Assembly (NCBI GenBank): GCA_032158295.1
Contig: CM063248.1
Span: 21,787,273 to 21,851,272 of the forward strand
Reading direction: 5' to 3'
DNA length: 64,000 bases
Source of the DNA: Pycnopodia helianthoides
Lineage: Eukaryota > Echinodermata > Asteroidea > Forcipulatida > Asteriidae
Numbering within the stretch: the stretch's first letter is position 1; the number at the start of each line of letters is the position of its first letter. A model generated the notes under the pieces. The model was given only the letters and a program-made list of their open reading frames with translations, was not told where the DNA came from and made no database searches. This document shows positions 1 through 10,846 of this stretch, piece after piece. The position numbers and the translations under genes were made by a program.

Positions 1-1388
1 TTCTTTTATAATTTTCTAGCCACTTTAAGGCACCAAAGGAACGAATATTGACTTGGTAAAGATATGAAATGTCTATTATTGATCAGCGAATGCCCACAAA
101 TAATTCTCTCAGGGTGGGAAAAAAGAAAAAATATAACTGAAAAGAGGTCATCTTTTGATTTGATTGACAGAATGAGACTAACAAATGGAACTACATGGAA
201 GCAATCAAATAGTGAGAGTATAAAAAAAATCATTGCTTTAAGATATAAGGGAAAGCTAATGAATTTCACTAATTGCAAGAGATTAAATTGACCATTGAAA
301 AAAAAACACAGAAAAAAACAATGATATCACTAACAAATCCATGAATGACAAAGCGTGATCAGTAAATAGGGAAATCCTCGACAAGTTTAACACTTACGTA
401 ATGGCAACATTTAAAAAAGCCTCCGATTTAATATCATTATTGAGGAGGAAAATAAAACAACAAGCATTCAATTAAAGTAACCCGGTAACCTCATGATAAT
501 TCATCAATTTCCTGTTAACCGATGGAGTAAAATGATGCTCAAGGATATTCTCATTTTCATGACTATGTGGACAAGAATAAACTGTTTTGTGCACAAAACT
601 GTTGAAAGAATGGACTGGCAAGCATCTTACTGAAATTTCCACTGGAATAACATATTTATATTTGTAAATCTAAATAAGACAGCCAACAATGTTAAACTTC
701 ACTCTATTGTGTCAGAATCAAAAAGTGGTCACATTATGTAGAAAGAACAGAAACGAGAAGATGAAAACAAAGTATAAGATTGGTAGTGTTTAAACAAACA
801 AAAACATACATGTATTTTTATCTTCCATCCAAAAGCTCACTGATTGTAAAGTTCATACCAGTACTAATCATCCAGAGCGAGAGATGTCTTTCTAACATAC
901 TGTTAAAGTAGATGAAGTGGCATTTGAAGACCCCACAAATCACCATTGTTTATTTCAAATGCCACAATTGAATATGCCCACTATGAACAGGCACAATATC
1001 ACTGACAAAACTTGTTGTTTTCATTAAAATGTGGTTGAATGGCGTGCTTATTGAAAACTCAACGATGGAAAGTAATTTCCTTTTTATTAAATAATGTAAC
1101 TTTACCTTATAGTGCATTCATTTTAAATTCAATTATAGCCCTTGATATAATTTCTTTTCCTTAATTGATGAATACTTTTTCATGAAAAAATTTTGTCATT
1201 TCGGTTTTTTTATGGAGTTTTTTTTTAGTCATAATGTTTATTACATAGCAATAGTGACTGACTTCTGATGGCATGATGTACTAGTAGCATAGGAATATAC
1301 ACTGCCCACCAACCACTGACTCTAATGAATAATTGACTGACTCAGGAATAGAACCATGTTTATGAAACAACTTCAATATTGTACTTAC
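1..1388. other. IDS intron, 3' gene part beyond edge
   Basis: AT-rich sequence with no exon I can support. By homology the next IDS coding exon (human exon 7, starting around RKIRQSY) should lie downstream on the minus strand. I searched this stretch for it by eye and did not find it, so the remaining IDS exons are probably beyond the left edge. Short open frames here are not sulfatase-like. Confidence 0.6.
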
Positions 1389-1572
1389 ATGATATTTGTC
1401 AGGCATTGGTTGATAATAGTCTTGTCCTTGTACAGAAAGTGGAATGTCCTCTCCTTTACGGACATCCTTCCAATGTTCCCAGGCAACAGGGGGAAGATTG
1501 GCTGTGAAGTAAGGATTCTTAGCCATTTCTATGGTATCAATGGGGTACAGGTCCTTGTACTTCTCTGGATAT
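1389..1572 (-). CDS. IDS: IDS coding exon 6
   Basis: Encodes residues 242-303, beginning [18 protein letters not shown] and ending PMPDKYH before the donor GTAAGT. The acceptor is CCTTTCAG. It matches the human segment that follows GYHKPHIPF. Confidence 0.92.
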
Positions 1573-4500
1573 CTGAAAGGGTATATCAACTTTGAATCAT
1601 TTAGGTGAAGCACTGAATTTGTAGGTTTACCTTTGTAACAAGAGACAATCAGCTTGGTCCTTTATCATACAGCCATGAACCTGCCAGTCTTAAACTGCCA
1701 TTCATAAATACCTCCGAGAGTTTATCCATTCTGATTGGTGGAGAGCGTGTCACGTGGCCGTGTTCTAACAGATGATAATGCACGGCTTGAAGTGTTTAAA
1801 CACACCTGTGGTGTGCAAGATTATACACAGGCGCTAATTTACGCGAAACGCAATCAACTCATACTGGTATTCAATCTAAAAACATGTTGGTGTTATGACA
1901 CTGCTGAGCATGGCATGCATATCCTTCGCGAAACAGGGCTCGAGGACGTGACAGTAAATGAAAGTTAACAGAAAAGTTGAGATTTTCCAACAATATTACG
2001 CTTTTTAACAAAAAGGGCATTTATGAATGGGAATAAAAGAGTAGTGCCTCGGTCTTAACCGGCCGTTTAAAACCTTGCAGGGCCATGGCAGTGCGATAAA
2101 GGACCTCGCCTTCGGCTCGTCCTTTATCAAACGGCCACGACCCCGCGTTTTAAACGGCCGGTTAAGACGGCGTCACTACCCTTTTATTCCCTTATTTAAG
2201 ATCTTGTTACCACTCATTCATTTCTGTTCATAACAGGCATGCAACTGTAACTTCACCAAAAAAGAGGAAATTACAAAATTTCAATGATTTTGTACAGTAT
2301 TTTTCAATTTTAAATGGTAAAACTGAGAATAAAAAAAGAGGAAATCAGCTGATCCGAGGAAAAGTTGCACGCCTGTCATAAATGACCTTTTTGTCAAAGC
2401 GCAATGATGTAGGAAAATCTGTATAACTTTTCTGTTTTGTAAATTTTCAATTTCTGCCAAGTCCTCAGGACTCCGTTTCGTGAGGGGTCAGATTGTATGC
2501 GACACTCAACGGTAGCATGACACGTTATTAATGCCCTCATAAGTTTGTGCTCCAATATGCGTATGGCTTTGAGCGTCAAATGTGTGTCAGCCAACCAGTC
2601 TGAAACAGATCCAGCTATTTCATCATCAGCCATTCAATACCAGATAAGCATGGTCAACTGACCACCTTTAACTGCCTAAACTGTTTTGGGAATTTATGAA
2701 TTATTTTGAACAGTCTTGCAAATAACCAAAAATGTTTTTTATCTTTACCCCTGACCCTAATAGTATGTTAAGTTCTGTAAGTAACGCCACCATGATGTTT
2801 AACCTACCTGAATGGAAGGTGGGGTTTATGGTAGCCAACAGCAAGAAAGAATGGCGTATGTGGGGTTGGATGTCCACCAGTAGGGGGCACCACTTTAAGG
2901 CCTCCTTTTCCTTTAACTTTCCTCTTGGTTCTTGACAGACTTCTTAGGATAGATATTGCAGAGTCTGATGTTTCTATATCAGGTAGTGTACCTTTTGGCA
3001 TTTTAGTTACATTAACAGGGCACATGGTATAGGAATGAAGATTGCCATCCGGTCCAGGGCACAGCTGTACAATGAAAATAATAAAACATAGTAACAGGGT
3101 TTGTATGAGAGAGTGTTCTTCAAGACTACAATTTGTCAAAATTTTTCAAATGCTTTGACATATGGTTGTTGACTTTTTAAACCCACATTAAACAATGCAT
3201 TACATTCCCAGTTTCAGGAAGAGTCATGCTTGGAACTTCATGGAAGCAATACAGACATAAACATCATTTGAAAAAAGTTCAAGCCTCTGTCTTTCCCTTT
3301 TTCACATTTGAAGAATGGAAAATGAAAACTGCTCTGCCCCAGTTATTAAATTCTAGGACTGTATAGAGTCTATATATAGGTCAAAAGAAGCAGAACAGAT
3401 GACAAAGTAAAAATGACTGGTTAACAGTAAGAGTGCCCTCTGTAGACAGATATCTGAAAGGTTGGTAGTTGAAAATAAACTGCAGCAGACAAAGAAGTAC
3501 ATGTACGTGAAACTATCTGAAGGGCTGTTAGATTGTTACTTTTTTTTTTTAACTCTACACCAATGGGAGATAAGCGCTATACATTATTAGTTAACTCTAT
3601 CTTGAAAATTAAAAAAAAAATTAATCTGCAAATAATTCTACTGGCCAAGTATTCACAGAAAGCTAGTGAATCTTCTTTTCAATTTGATCACTTTCTTCCT
3701 TTTTGTTGAATGTAACGATATGCCAAACCTAAGGGAAGAGTCTTGGGGTAATACAGTCATCTGGTGCTTGAGTAAAACAAGTCTTAAACAAGTTCTTAGA
3801 AACTTTGGGCAATGAGCACATCGTTTTTAAATCAGGCATTAGGATTAAACTTGAACACTTGTATCAAACATGCGTATAGGTTTTAAACAAAGAGAGATGG
3901 AATGAGCTTCCATCAACAACAACAAAACCTGTTATTGCAGAAAGATTCAGTTGACAGTATTTCTATGGAATATGACGATATCGCTTTGCATGAAAAAATA
4001 CCATTGTATACCAATCACAATGCAGGCAGTCACAAAAAAAACAATGAAAAAATCCCCCAAACTCAAAACAAGGTTGGGTATTACCGTTAGTGTTATGACC
4101 TACCATAAAGCGACCTACATTGCTGTAACCCAATCCTACAAGTTCAACAGATTCTACTGTTATTCAACAAATCAATATCTTCATAACTTTTTCCAAACCG
4201 CAATAAGGGTCTCAGTCAGCAAAGAAATTTGTACTAAAACCACTGTAGTCTAAAATTACCTTTACAACAACTAATTCTGTCAAAATTATTCCTGCTGATG
4301 TGCTAATATTCTTCAGACTGCATAACAACGGTACATTGCGTAAGGAAGCACAACATTGTATTATAAAGAATTTATCTTCAAGCTAACTTGACGCACAATA
4401 AAGATGGATGAGGCTCCTCTGTACACAGTAAACGAGTGCCAAACGCCCCATTTTTTGAATTTATATTTACTTTTGTAGCTGTACTTTTTGCGTATAGCTT

Positions 4501-7500
4501 AGAATTGCACAATACGCAGAGTCAGAACAGCGCAGAGTGTGATGTGAGCCGTGCAATAAGAGTTTATATCACACTCCTCGTGACTATGGATCGACCGATC
4601 AGAAACGAAGATTCAAGCCTGCTTGAAGATAATATAGTATATCACACTCAAGTTAATTTACCAAATTTTTAGGTCAGTTCTTTTTTATACATTGTAGCTC
4701 CATAGTTGCATTCACATGACAAAACAGTGCTGCAATGTGTAGTGTCATTGCTAATTCATTGGCATGTCATGGCTGAGAGGTCAAGTGCACTGACACCTCT
4801 GCTATTTCTAATGTCAAGATTGGTTGGGCAGATTGATAACTTTCCTCTCACCTTGTTTTTTTTTGTTTCCCGTTTTGTGGTTGGACTGAAGGCAGGAATT
4901 GACCAGCTCAATGGATAATCATCAGTGAAATTGGAACATCGACCTGTCATCAAATTACAACAAATACAAATAAAATATATGATGAGTAGACCGCTTTAAG
5001 TCACCTCTTTATACAGTGTCATAATAAACATTTCAAAATATTATACAAAACTAAGTATTTTCCACAAGATTGACGAGGCCATCACTTGTGGGTCAAGTTG
5101 ACTGCCCGGGTGGTGGTGGATGCTAAGAATATAAACCATTGTGTTTTTAGCAATATCAAGCTTCTTTCTCACACCTGTCTTCTTTTAGGTTTCCGCTTGC
5201 ACAAGTCTGCTATAGAGTTGACGGAAATGCGATTTGAGCAAGTGTACACATGACTTGTTTGCCTTGGTATTCTAACAGAGATCATGGCTGACCACATTGA
5301 TACATGTAGGTCAAAAATTCAAATTCACGACATAGAATCTCTGGAATCTCAGATCAGATGGAAGATACTATTCTTGTTTGATTTTGGGTAAAAAGGTTAT
5401 AAACAAATTTGTGTTTATAACAAAACATGGAGCATGATTTTCATACTGTAAAGCCAAGGAGGAAGGTATTCCATGGTAAATCATTGCCTGAATGCCTTCT
5501 CTGATTACTGTGACTGAGAGATTTACCAGGCCACTGCCAAATATGCTCAAAGTCAACAACAAGCAATTCATTCAACTGACTGAATCTAATCAGAACCTAG
5601 TACAGGATGGTGTGGGATCAAGCAGACTACTCAACAGCTTAGCATTAACAACGCTTGTGTGATTCTATTGGTACCTTGCACAATGCATCAAATGCACTTT
5701 TCATCAACCCCGTGACTTGTTCAAACCTAGAGTCTACAGCTAGATGGCTTGCACAGAGTGCAGCGCTGAATCACTAAAACTGCTGACTGCTGAAAAATCA
5801 ACAGTTACCTTTTGAATTTTAAGATTTTGTAAAAGCAATAAACCACTCTTGCAGTTAAAAGTATCTAATCTCCCAAACCCTGAAAAAAACAGATCAATGA
5901 CAAAAACACAAAATTAATGTGGCCAGATTACGACAAAATGACTAGGTGTGCGCACACAAATAATGCATCCTTAATGTCTCATTGTCACCAATCTATGGAA
6001 TGATTTGTATGAAGTAATTTATGTATTGTCAATCTGTAAAATCAATACCTACCCCTATGGAAAACTTTTCCCAATGACACTGCATAATAGCCATTCTCTT
6101 TGAAATGCTGAGGTAATGTTGTGAAATTTCCCGCTGCATCTCGCCAGTAGCTGGACATGAAGTCCCACAGGCGAATAGAGTCTGGTCTCCTACTTGTCAA
6201 GAAAGATATTCTGCTTGGTGCACACAAAGCTTGCTACAAACGAAAAGCCATACCAGAGTACCAGATTAAACTTCAACATCATAGCAAATTATTAAAAAGA
6301 AAGCCTTAAAATCATACACAGCATGGAAAGCTCTTTGCACAATCCTGCATTGTTTATCTTGTCAAAATGTCAGTAAATTGTTACGGTATAGGCCTACAAC
6401 ACTTGTTTACATGTTTACTGAAGAAGTTATGAATAAATGAATACATGAATAAAGATGTGAAATTCAGAAAATGAACAAGTTGCTGTGGTTACCACTAATA
6501 GAAGATTTTACTTATTAGGAGTGACATCTGCAGGAGGAGGGATAAAATGCGTCTATGAAATCAACCTGAACAAAGTTTTCTTGAGATGGTGCCATTTTGT
6601 AACATGAGTGATACATCCCCATAAAAACACAAATTTTAAAGTGGACAAAAATATCTTCCAATAAGGTACCATCATCTTTTCACCTGAACAATTTGGCAAC
6701 CCTAACCTTTAATTCCTAGATTCAATTAATTGATAAACAGACCATTAAAGACACTGTACAACTTTGGTAATATTGTCAAAGACCAGTCTTCTCACTTGGT
6801 GTATCTCAACATATGCACAAAATAACAAACCTGTGAAAATTTGAACTCAATTGGTCGTCGAAGTTGCGAGATAATAATGGAAGAAAAAACACCCTTGTCA
6901 CACGAAGTTGTTGCTTTCAGATGCTTGATTGCTTGATTTCGAGACCTCAGGCGTGAGGTCTTGAAATCAATTCAAATAAATTACTTCTTTCTCAAAAAGT
7001 ACGTTACTTCAGAGGAAGCCGTTTCTCACAATGTTTTATACTATCAACAGCTCTCCATTGCTCTTACCAAGTAAGTTTTTATGCTAACAATTATTTTGAG
7101 TAATTACCAATAGTGTCCAGTGCCTTTAAGGCTTACCTGTGCATGGGCATCTGTAAATCTGATTGAGTGTGCAGCAAGCTGGTCCATGTTTGGAGTAATT
7201 ACTTGCTCTCCATAGCTCCCTAAGGCGGGTCGAAAATCATCAATGATCAGGAAAAGCATGTTGGGTCTGGAATCTGAGAAACATAATGTTATTATGTCAA
7301 ATATGTATGTCTCTTGTAAACAACCCTAAAAAATGAAGAAAAAAAATTAAATGAACAAGTTTCAACTCCAAACAAGTTTTTATGCAAAGCACTGATACTC
7401 TAGCAAAGCAAGGAAATATATTTTCTTCTTATTTCTTATTTGATCAGGAAGACTTGTAACTAGGAGTAAGACATAACATTAGAAAGTTAAACCATTTGGT

Positions 7501-9072
7501 TAACTAATAGGAGCACAATAATAGTGTTCACTCTTAAGCACTTCTCGCCAAATTTTTGTGGAGTGGCCAACAGTGGATGTTTTTTAACCTCGGAACAACT
7601 TCGGAGCTCCCTAAATTGTTTGCTGTCGGTCAGACGGCTTACGTGAATATCCACCCGGACATTCCATTGTGTAGCGTGCACAGGCATGCACTTACCATGC
7701 TATGCTTGATTCAACCGTACGAAGAGGGACAGAAGGTATTGCAAGTCATAATAGTAATAATTAGATTTATTGAGCGCCTTATGCTGATCCAACTCCAAGG
7801 CGTTTTACAACATGAATTCATTAAATCATACTGTAATATACCTTTTCCGAGAGCTAATGTGTAATGCCCGATTGCAGACCTCTATCCTTTTGTGATACAA
7901 ATGTGGCTTACAAGAATGGACAGCCTGCTACCACTGACCCTGTATACCATTGTGTTTGGTTCAAAGGAAAGTAGGTCTGAGCGTTCCAAAATTCCAGCAT
8001 ACCATGGCAGATAATCGGCTGTGGCTCATGCACTGCCGAGGTTCTGTGATTCACGGTGAGTGCGTACTCATATTTTCTCATAAGACAACAACAAATCCCA
8101 TCCTTTTTATAAGAAACTTTGTAGTCTTTCCTTTTTTCCAGTCAGGGTTTCAATGTGGCAAAATTATTTTCAAAGGAAAGATTATTCCAGAAGCTCCAAA
8201 AAGTTCCAAAATATAGTACCACTCGTGGGCACGGAATTGTTGTTTTCGTATACTGACGTGAAGTGGTTGTAAGTTAATGGTGAGAATGTTTGAATTGTTG
8301 TTACTTGAATTAATACAATCAATAAAAAAAAATATATACATGTAGGCAACTTACTACAATACAAGAAGGTTCTAAGCCTAGCTGAACATTGAAATAATAT
8401 TTACGGGGGATTACCCTATTTCTAGCTGTACCACTATATAACATAATAAATACATATCAGTTCTAATAATTAACACCCAACAGGGCCAGGTATATAAGCC
8501 AAACTATATCTGATTTAAGCAACTATGCTCTACTGTGTACTAGTACGTAGTACTACTCATACTCTAGTACTAGTGCACCACTGGCTACTGCACTACAGCA
8601 TGAATAAGCCCTAGGGACTTTCCCACTCAGTGCAATGCTACAGCAAATGGATATAAACCTATCCCAGACCCAGGCAGTGAGCAGTAGGCCTACCATCATA
8701 ACTGTAAAGCTATGTTTTTTTTTAATAAATAAGCCTGCTGACAGCGTTCAGTTAAAGTTGATAATCGTGCACATATCATTATTGTACAAGTACACACTAT
8801 TTTACTTACAGCGACATTTTGTACATTGAATGAATGATAGCTAACAATAACATAACAAATAAACCATTTTTCACGAAATTGATTGAACAAACTACAACAA
8901 GCAACACTGTGTCACCAGACCAGAGACCAGAAACTGAGCCTATAAATCCCCAGGTCGAGAAAGAAGACAGTTCCACTAATTATATCATTACTAGTCTACC
9001 GAAAAAATACTTACCACAAACAAGAAAGTTAACAGCAGCTAGAAGAAACGTCCACGCATATAACGTTGCCAT
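1389..9072 (-). CDS. IDS: Iduronate 2-sulfatase, 5' six coding exons (partial)
   Basis: Lysosomal sulfatase that removes the 2-O-sulfate of iduronate in heparan and dermatan sulfate. Coding exons on the minus strand: 9072-9015, 7273-7137, 6233-6053, 4943-4852, 3064-2808 and 1572-1389. All have GT-AG borders, the phases join, and they encode the first 303 residues. Visible motifs: a hydrophobic signal peptide (residues 1-19), the metal-binding DD pair in IIDDFRP (31-32), the sulfatase signature CAPSR (Cys69, the formylglycine precursor), GKVFH (Lys121, His124) and GYHKPHLPF (233-241). Exon borders match those of human IDS exons 1-6, which is strong support. The second half of the catalytic domain, including the expected DHG motif, is off the window. 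Exon 5 is about 19 codons longer than in human because of a basic, Gly/Pro-rich insertion. The gene is divergent from the DOMON gene, with 1.5 kb between start codons. Confidence 0.95.
2029..2191. repeat. GC-rich foldback element
   Basis: Two arms of roughly 75 bp (2029-2103 and about 2120-2191) are inverted copies of each other with a few bulges. They share CTTAACCGGCCGTTTAAAA and GATAAAGGA and close on a GC-rich loop. The block stands out from the AT-rich IDS intron around it. It is probably a small foldback or MITE-type element; the family is not recognised. Confidence 0.7.
2808..3064 (-). CDS. IDS: IDS coding exon 5 with a basic insertion
   Basis: Encodes residues 157-242: [32 protein letters not shown], then a lineage-specific stretch at about 201-225 (rich in Lys, Arg, Gly and Pro), then [14 protein letters not shown]. 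Human exon 5 is 201 bp and this one is 257 bp. The donor is CAG|GTAGGT. Confidence 0.93.
4852..4943 (-). CDS. IDS: IDS coding exon 4
   Basis: A 92-bp exon encoding residues 126-156. It contains [12 protein letters not shown], which corresponds to SNHTDDSPYSWS in the human protein. The donor is AAG|GTGAGA. It joins exons 3 and 5 in frame. Confidence 0.92.
6053..6233 (-). CDS. IDS: IDS coding exon 3 (formylglycine site)
   Basis: Encodes residues 66-126. It contains [14 protein letters not shown] with the catalytic Cys69 and the GKVFH motif with conserved Lys121 and His124. The acceptor is TTTGTAG and the donor GTAGGT. Confidence 0.95.
6745..7129. mobile_element. TTAA-flanked MITE, copy A
   Basis: Bounded by TTAA at both ends, with related inverted ends (TTAAAGACACTG at the left, CAGTGCCTTTAA at the right). 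It shares internal segments such as CAAACCTGTGAAAATTTGA with copies at 18.7, 27.6 and 41.1 kb. An internal palindrome lies around GAGACCTCAGGCGTGAGGTCT. TTAA target duplication is typical of piggyBac- and Kolobok-type transposons, so this is a likely non-autonomous derivative. Confidence 0.75.
7137..7273 (-). CDS. IDS: IDS coding exon 2
   Basis: This 137-bp exon is the same length as human IDS exon 2. It encodes residues 20-65, including the metal-ligand motif IIDDFRP and the segment [18 protein letters not shown]. The acceptor is TTCTCAG and the donor GTAAGC. A TTAA-flanked MITE begins only 7 bases into the following intron. Confidence 0.93.
7755..7812 (+). repeat. Fragment of a dispersed repeat
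   Basis: The motif ATTGAGCGCCTTATG then CCAAGGCGTTTTACA resembles the tail of the larger tRNA-Leu-derived repeat at 51.95-52.38 kb (ATATAGCGCTCAT then TCAAGGCGCTT). It is probably a truncated copy in IDS intron 1. Confidence 0.4.
9015..9072 (-). CDS. IDS: IDS coding exon 1 (signal peptide)
   Basis: The ATG at 9072-9070 lies in the context GCCATGG when read with its surroundings. It encodes [19 protein letters not shown], a typical signal peptide. The donor GTAAG follows, and the split codon G|AT gives the first mature Asp. This is shorter than the human leader because there is no propeptide-like segment before the catalytic core. Confidence 0.9.
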
Positions 9073-10594
9073 GGCAAACACATTATTCTGTTTCAAACGT
9101 TGTGACTGTAGAGCAAGGACGTGACCCACAAAGCTACAGACGGACGGACGACTGGGTGCTAAGACGGCATTGCATACCTAGTTTTTGTTTACTACCTTAC
9201 CATGCACCACGACGTTAGACTTGTTCAATTCTGTCAGGAGTTTGCTAGAGGGAATCGATTTTTCCCGAGGATGTGTGGGCTATTTAAAATTCAATTAATC
9301 GGTTTTCAAAATTAATGTAGAAACAAAATCATCCGCTAAATACATTTAAATCATATCACGTCACTGAGATGTCGCATACCATTTGCTATTTAAACTTGTT
9401 TTGCAGCAGGGACATTTCTCTTTACAGAAAAGTCTAATAACAAGTCGAGCCAGCCAGAGAGGGCGCAACACATTCAGCGACTCCCCCAGCAATTCATATC
9501 AGCGAGTTGTCGACTGCGATTGATGTGCTGTGATCATCATGTTATAGATAAGTTGACACCATGTGTAATGTTAATAACTATCACTTAACAAACTATATTT
9601 ATTAATGGCTTTACCAAAAATAAAAACAATTAAACTTACTATTTCCTAAAAATTGCTGATCAAGAGTGGACATAAGCACAAACAAATCCAAGTACAGGAA
9701 CAATATTAACTCTATACATGGCCTATTTTTCCAAGAACAGTAATTTAATACTGGAACAATTTCCAATCAAGAAGGTAGGCATACCTCCATGATTATTCGA
9801 AAAAACAATCAACGTCCAGAGATATGATGTTTACCTTAACAAAAATAAACCAAAACAAAACAGTGATCCTTCTGATTTGAGCAAGCGCCGTGTGCGAACT
9901 GAGTCAAAAAGATTTCCGGAAGGTTTTTGTTTTTTTTGTTTGATGTTGTTGTTGTTGTTGTTTGTTTGGGGTTTTTTTTAGGCGGGGGGGGGGTCAACTT
10001 TAATTATTACTCCAGATACATTTTTATGTTTGAGTTAACACGAAAACATTTAGCACACACTCAGAGAAGCACTATAATTTCATGTAATTCAATTGAGTTA
10101 TTGAAATAATATTGGAGCATGATTAGGCAAGGTTTTACCGTAATTCCATTTCGGTCTTTCGCCTGTAGCTATATAAAGCTATGAACCCTACAGCTATAAA
10201 GCTAACCCCTAAAAGTACCGCGAACTTTCTTTCTATGCATCATTGTGCACACCTTTGTGTCTTGCCAAGGTTATTCTGTGTACTTTAATGATTTGTACGA
10301 CGGTTTAATTCCAGTTAGGTATAGAAATGAACTGGTAATTTACGACAACTTTTTATTTACGTTTCATCAAAACATAAAGAAGTGTGGTGGTTCGGTGACG
10401 TTTCTTTCTCATGGATTAGTCTCAGAATAGCCAATAGAGAGTGACCTCTTTACAAATGGGTTTATTCTCTAAACACCAATTCGGAGTTTAGGAACCCCAG
10501 CGCACTACTTCAAACGTCTCAGTTTGCCACAGGAAGCCCTTGTCCTTTCTCCGACACCTCAATCGCTCTGAAGATTTGTGAGATCTGCATTACC
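9073..10594. promoter_or_regulatory. Divergent IDS / DOMON intergenic region
   Basis: About 1.5 kb separate the two divergent start codons. The minus strand carries GTCACGTC about 50 bases before the IDS ATG (9118-9125), a partial match to the CLEAR/TFEB E-box of lysosomal genes, and a second CACGTCAC lies near 9356. Low-complexity tracts (GTT)n and poly-G are at 9940-9995. TATATAAAG near 10171 is the only TATA-like motif before the DOMON gene. No promoter is proven. Confidence 0.35.
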
Positions 10595-10846
10595 ATGGCG
10601 ACCAAATTGCAAGACATCCTCCCGCTTTTCCTTATTGTGACTTCGATGGTGATATTGTCTGCTTATGCAGAGTATCACTGTGGGAGGCAACAATCTTGTT
10701 ACATGTTACCAGCTGAATGCGCTTATGGTACTTGTGACTACGAAGTTGTCTGGAGCCTGTCTGAGGATGAAACCAAGCTCAACCTGAAAATAGCTGCTAC
10801 GACGGCAGGCTGGGTCGCTGTGGGTTTCTCAGACGATCGAAAAATG
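10595..10846 (+). CDS. DOMON gene exon 1
   Basis: The ATG sits in a good context (TTACCATGG). Residues 1-84 cover the signal peptide, the Cys-rich segment and the start of the DOMON fold. The donor is ATG|GTAAGT, phase 0. Confidence 0.9.

Noticed and set aside
1735..2633. Two open frames (plus 1735-1968, minus 2394-2633) as genes
   Set aside because: They flank the foldback repeat in an IDS intron, carry no known domain and have no splice partners. Possibly remnants of a transposon, but not supportable.
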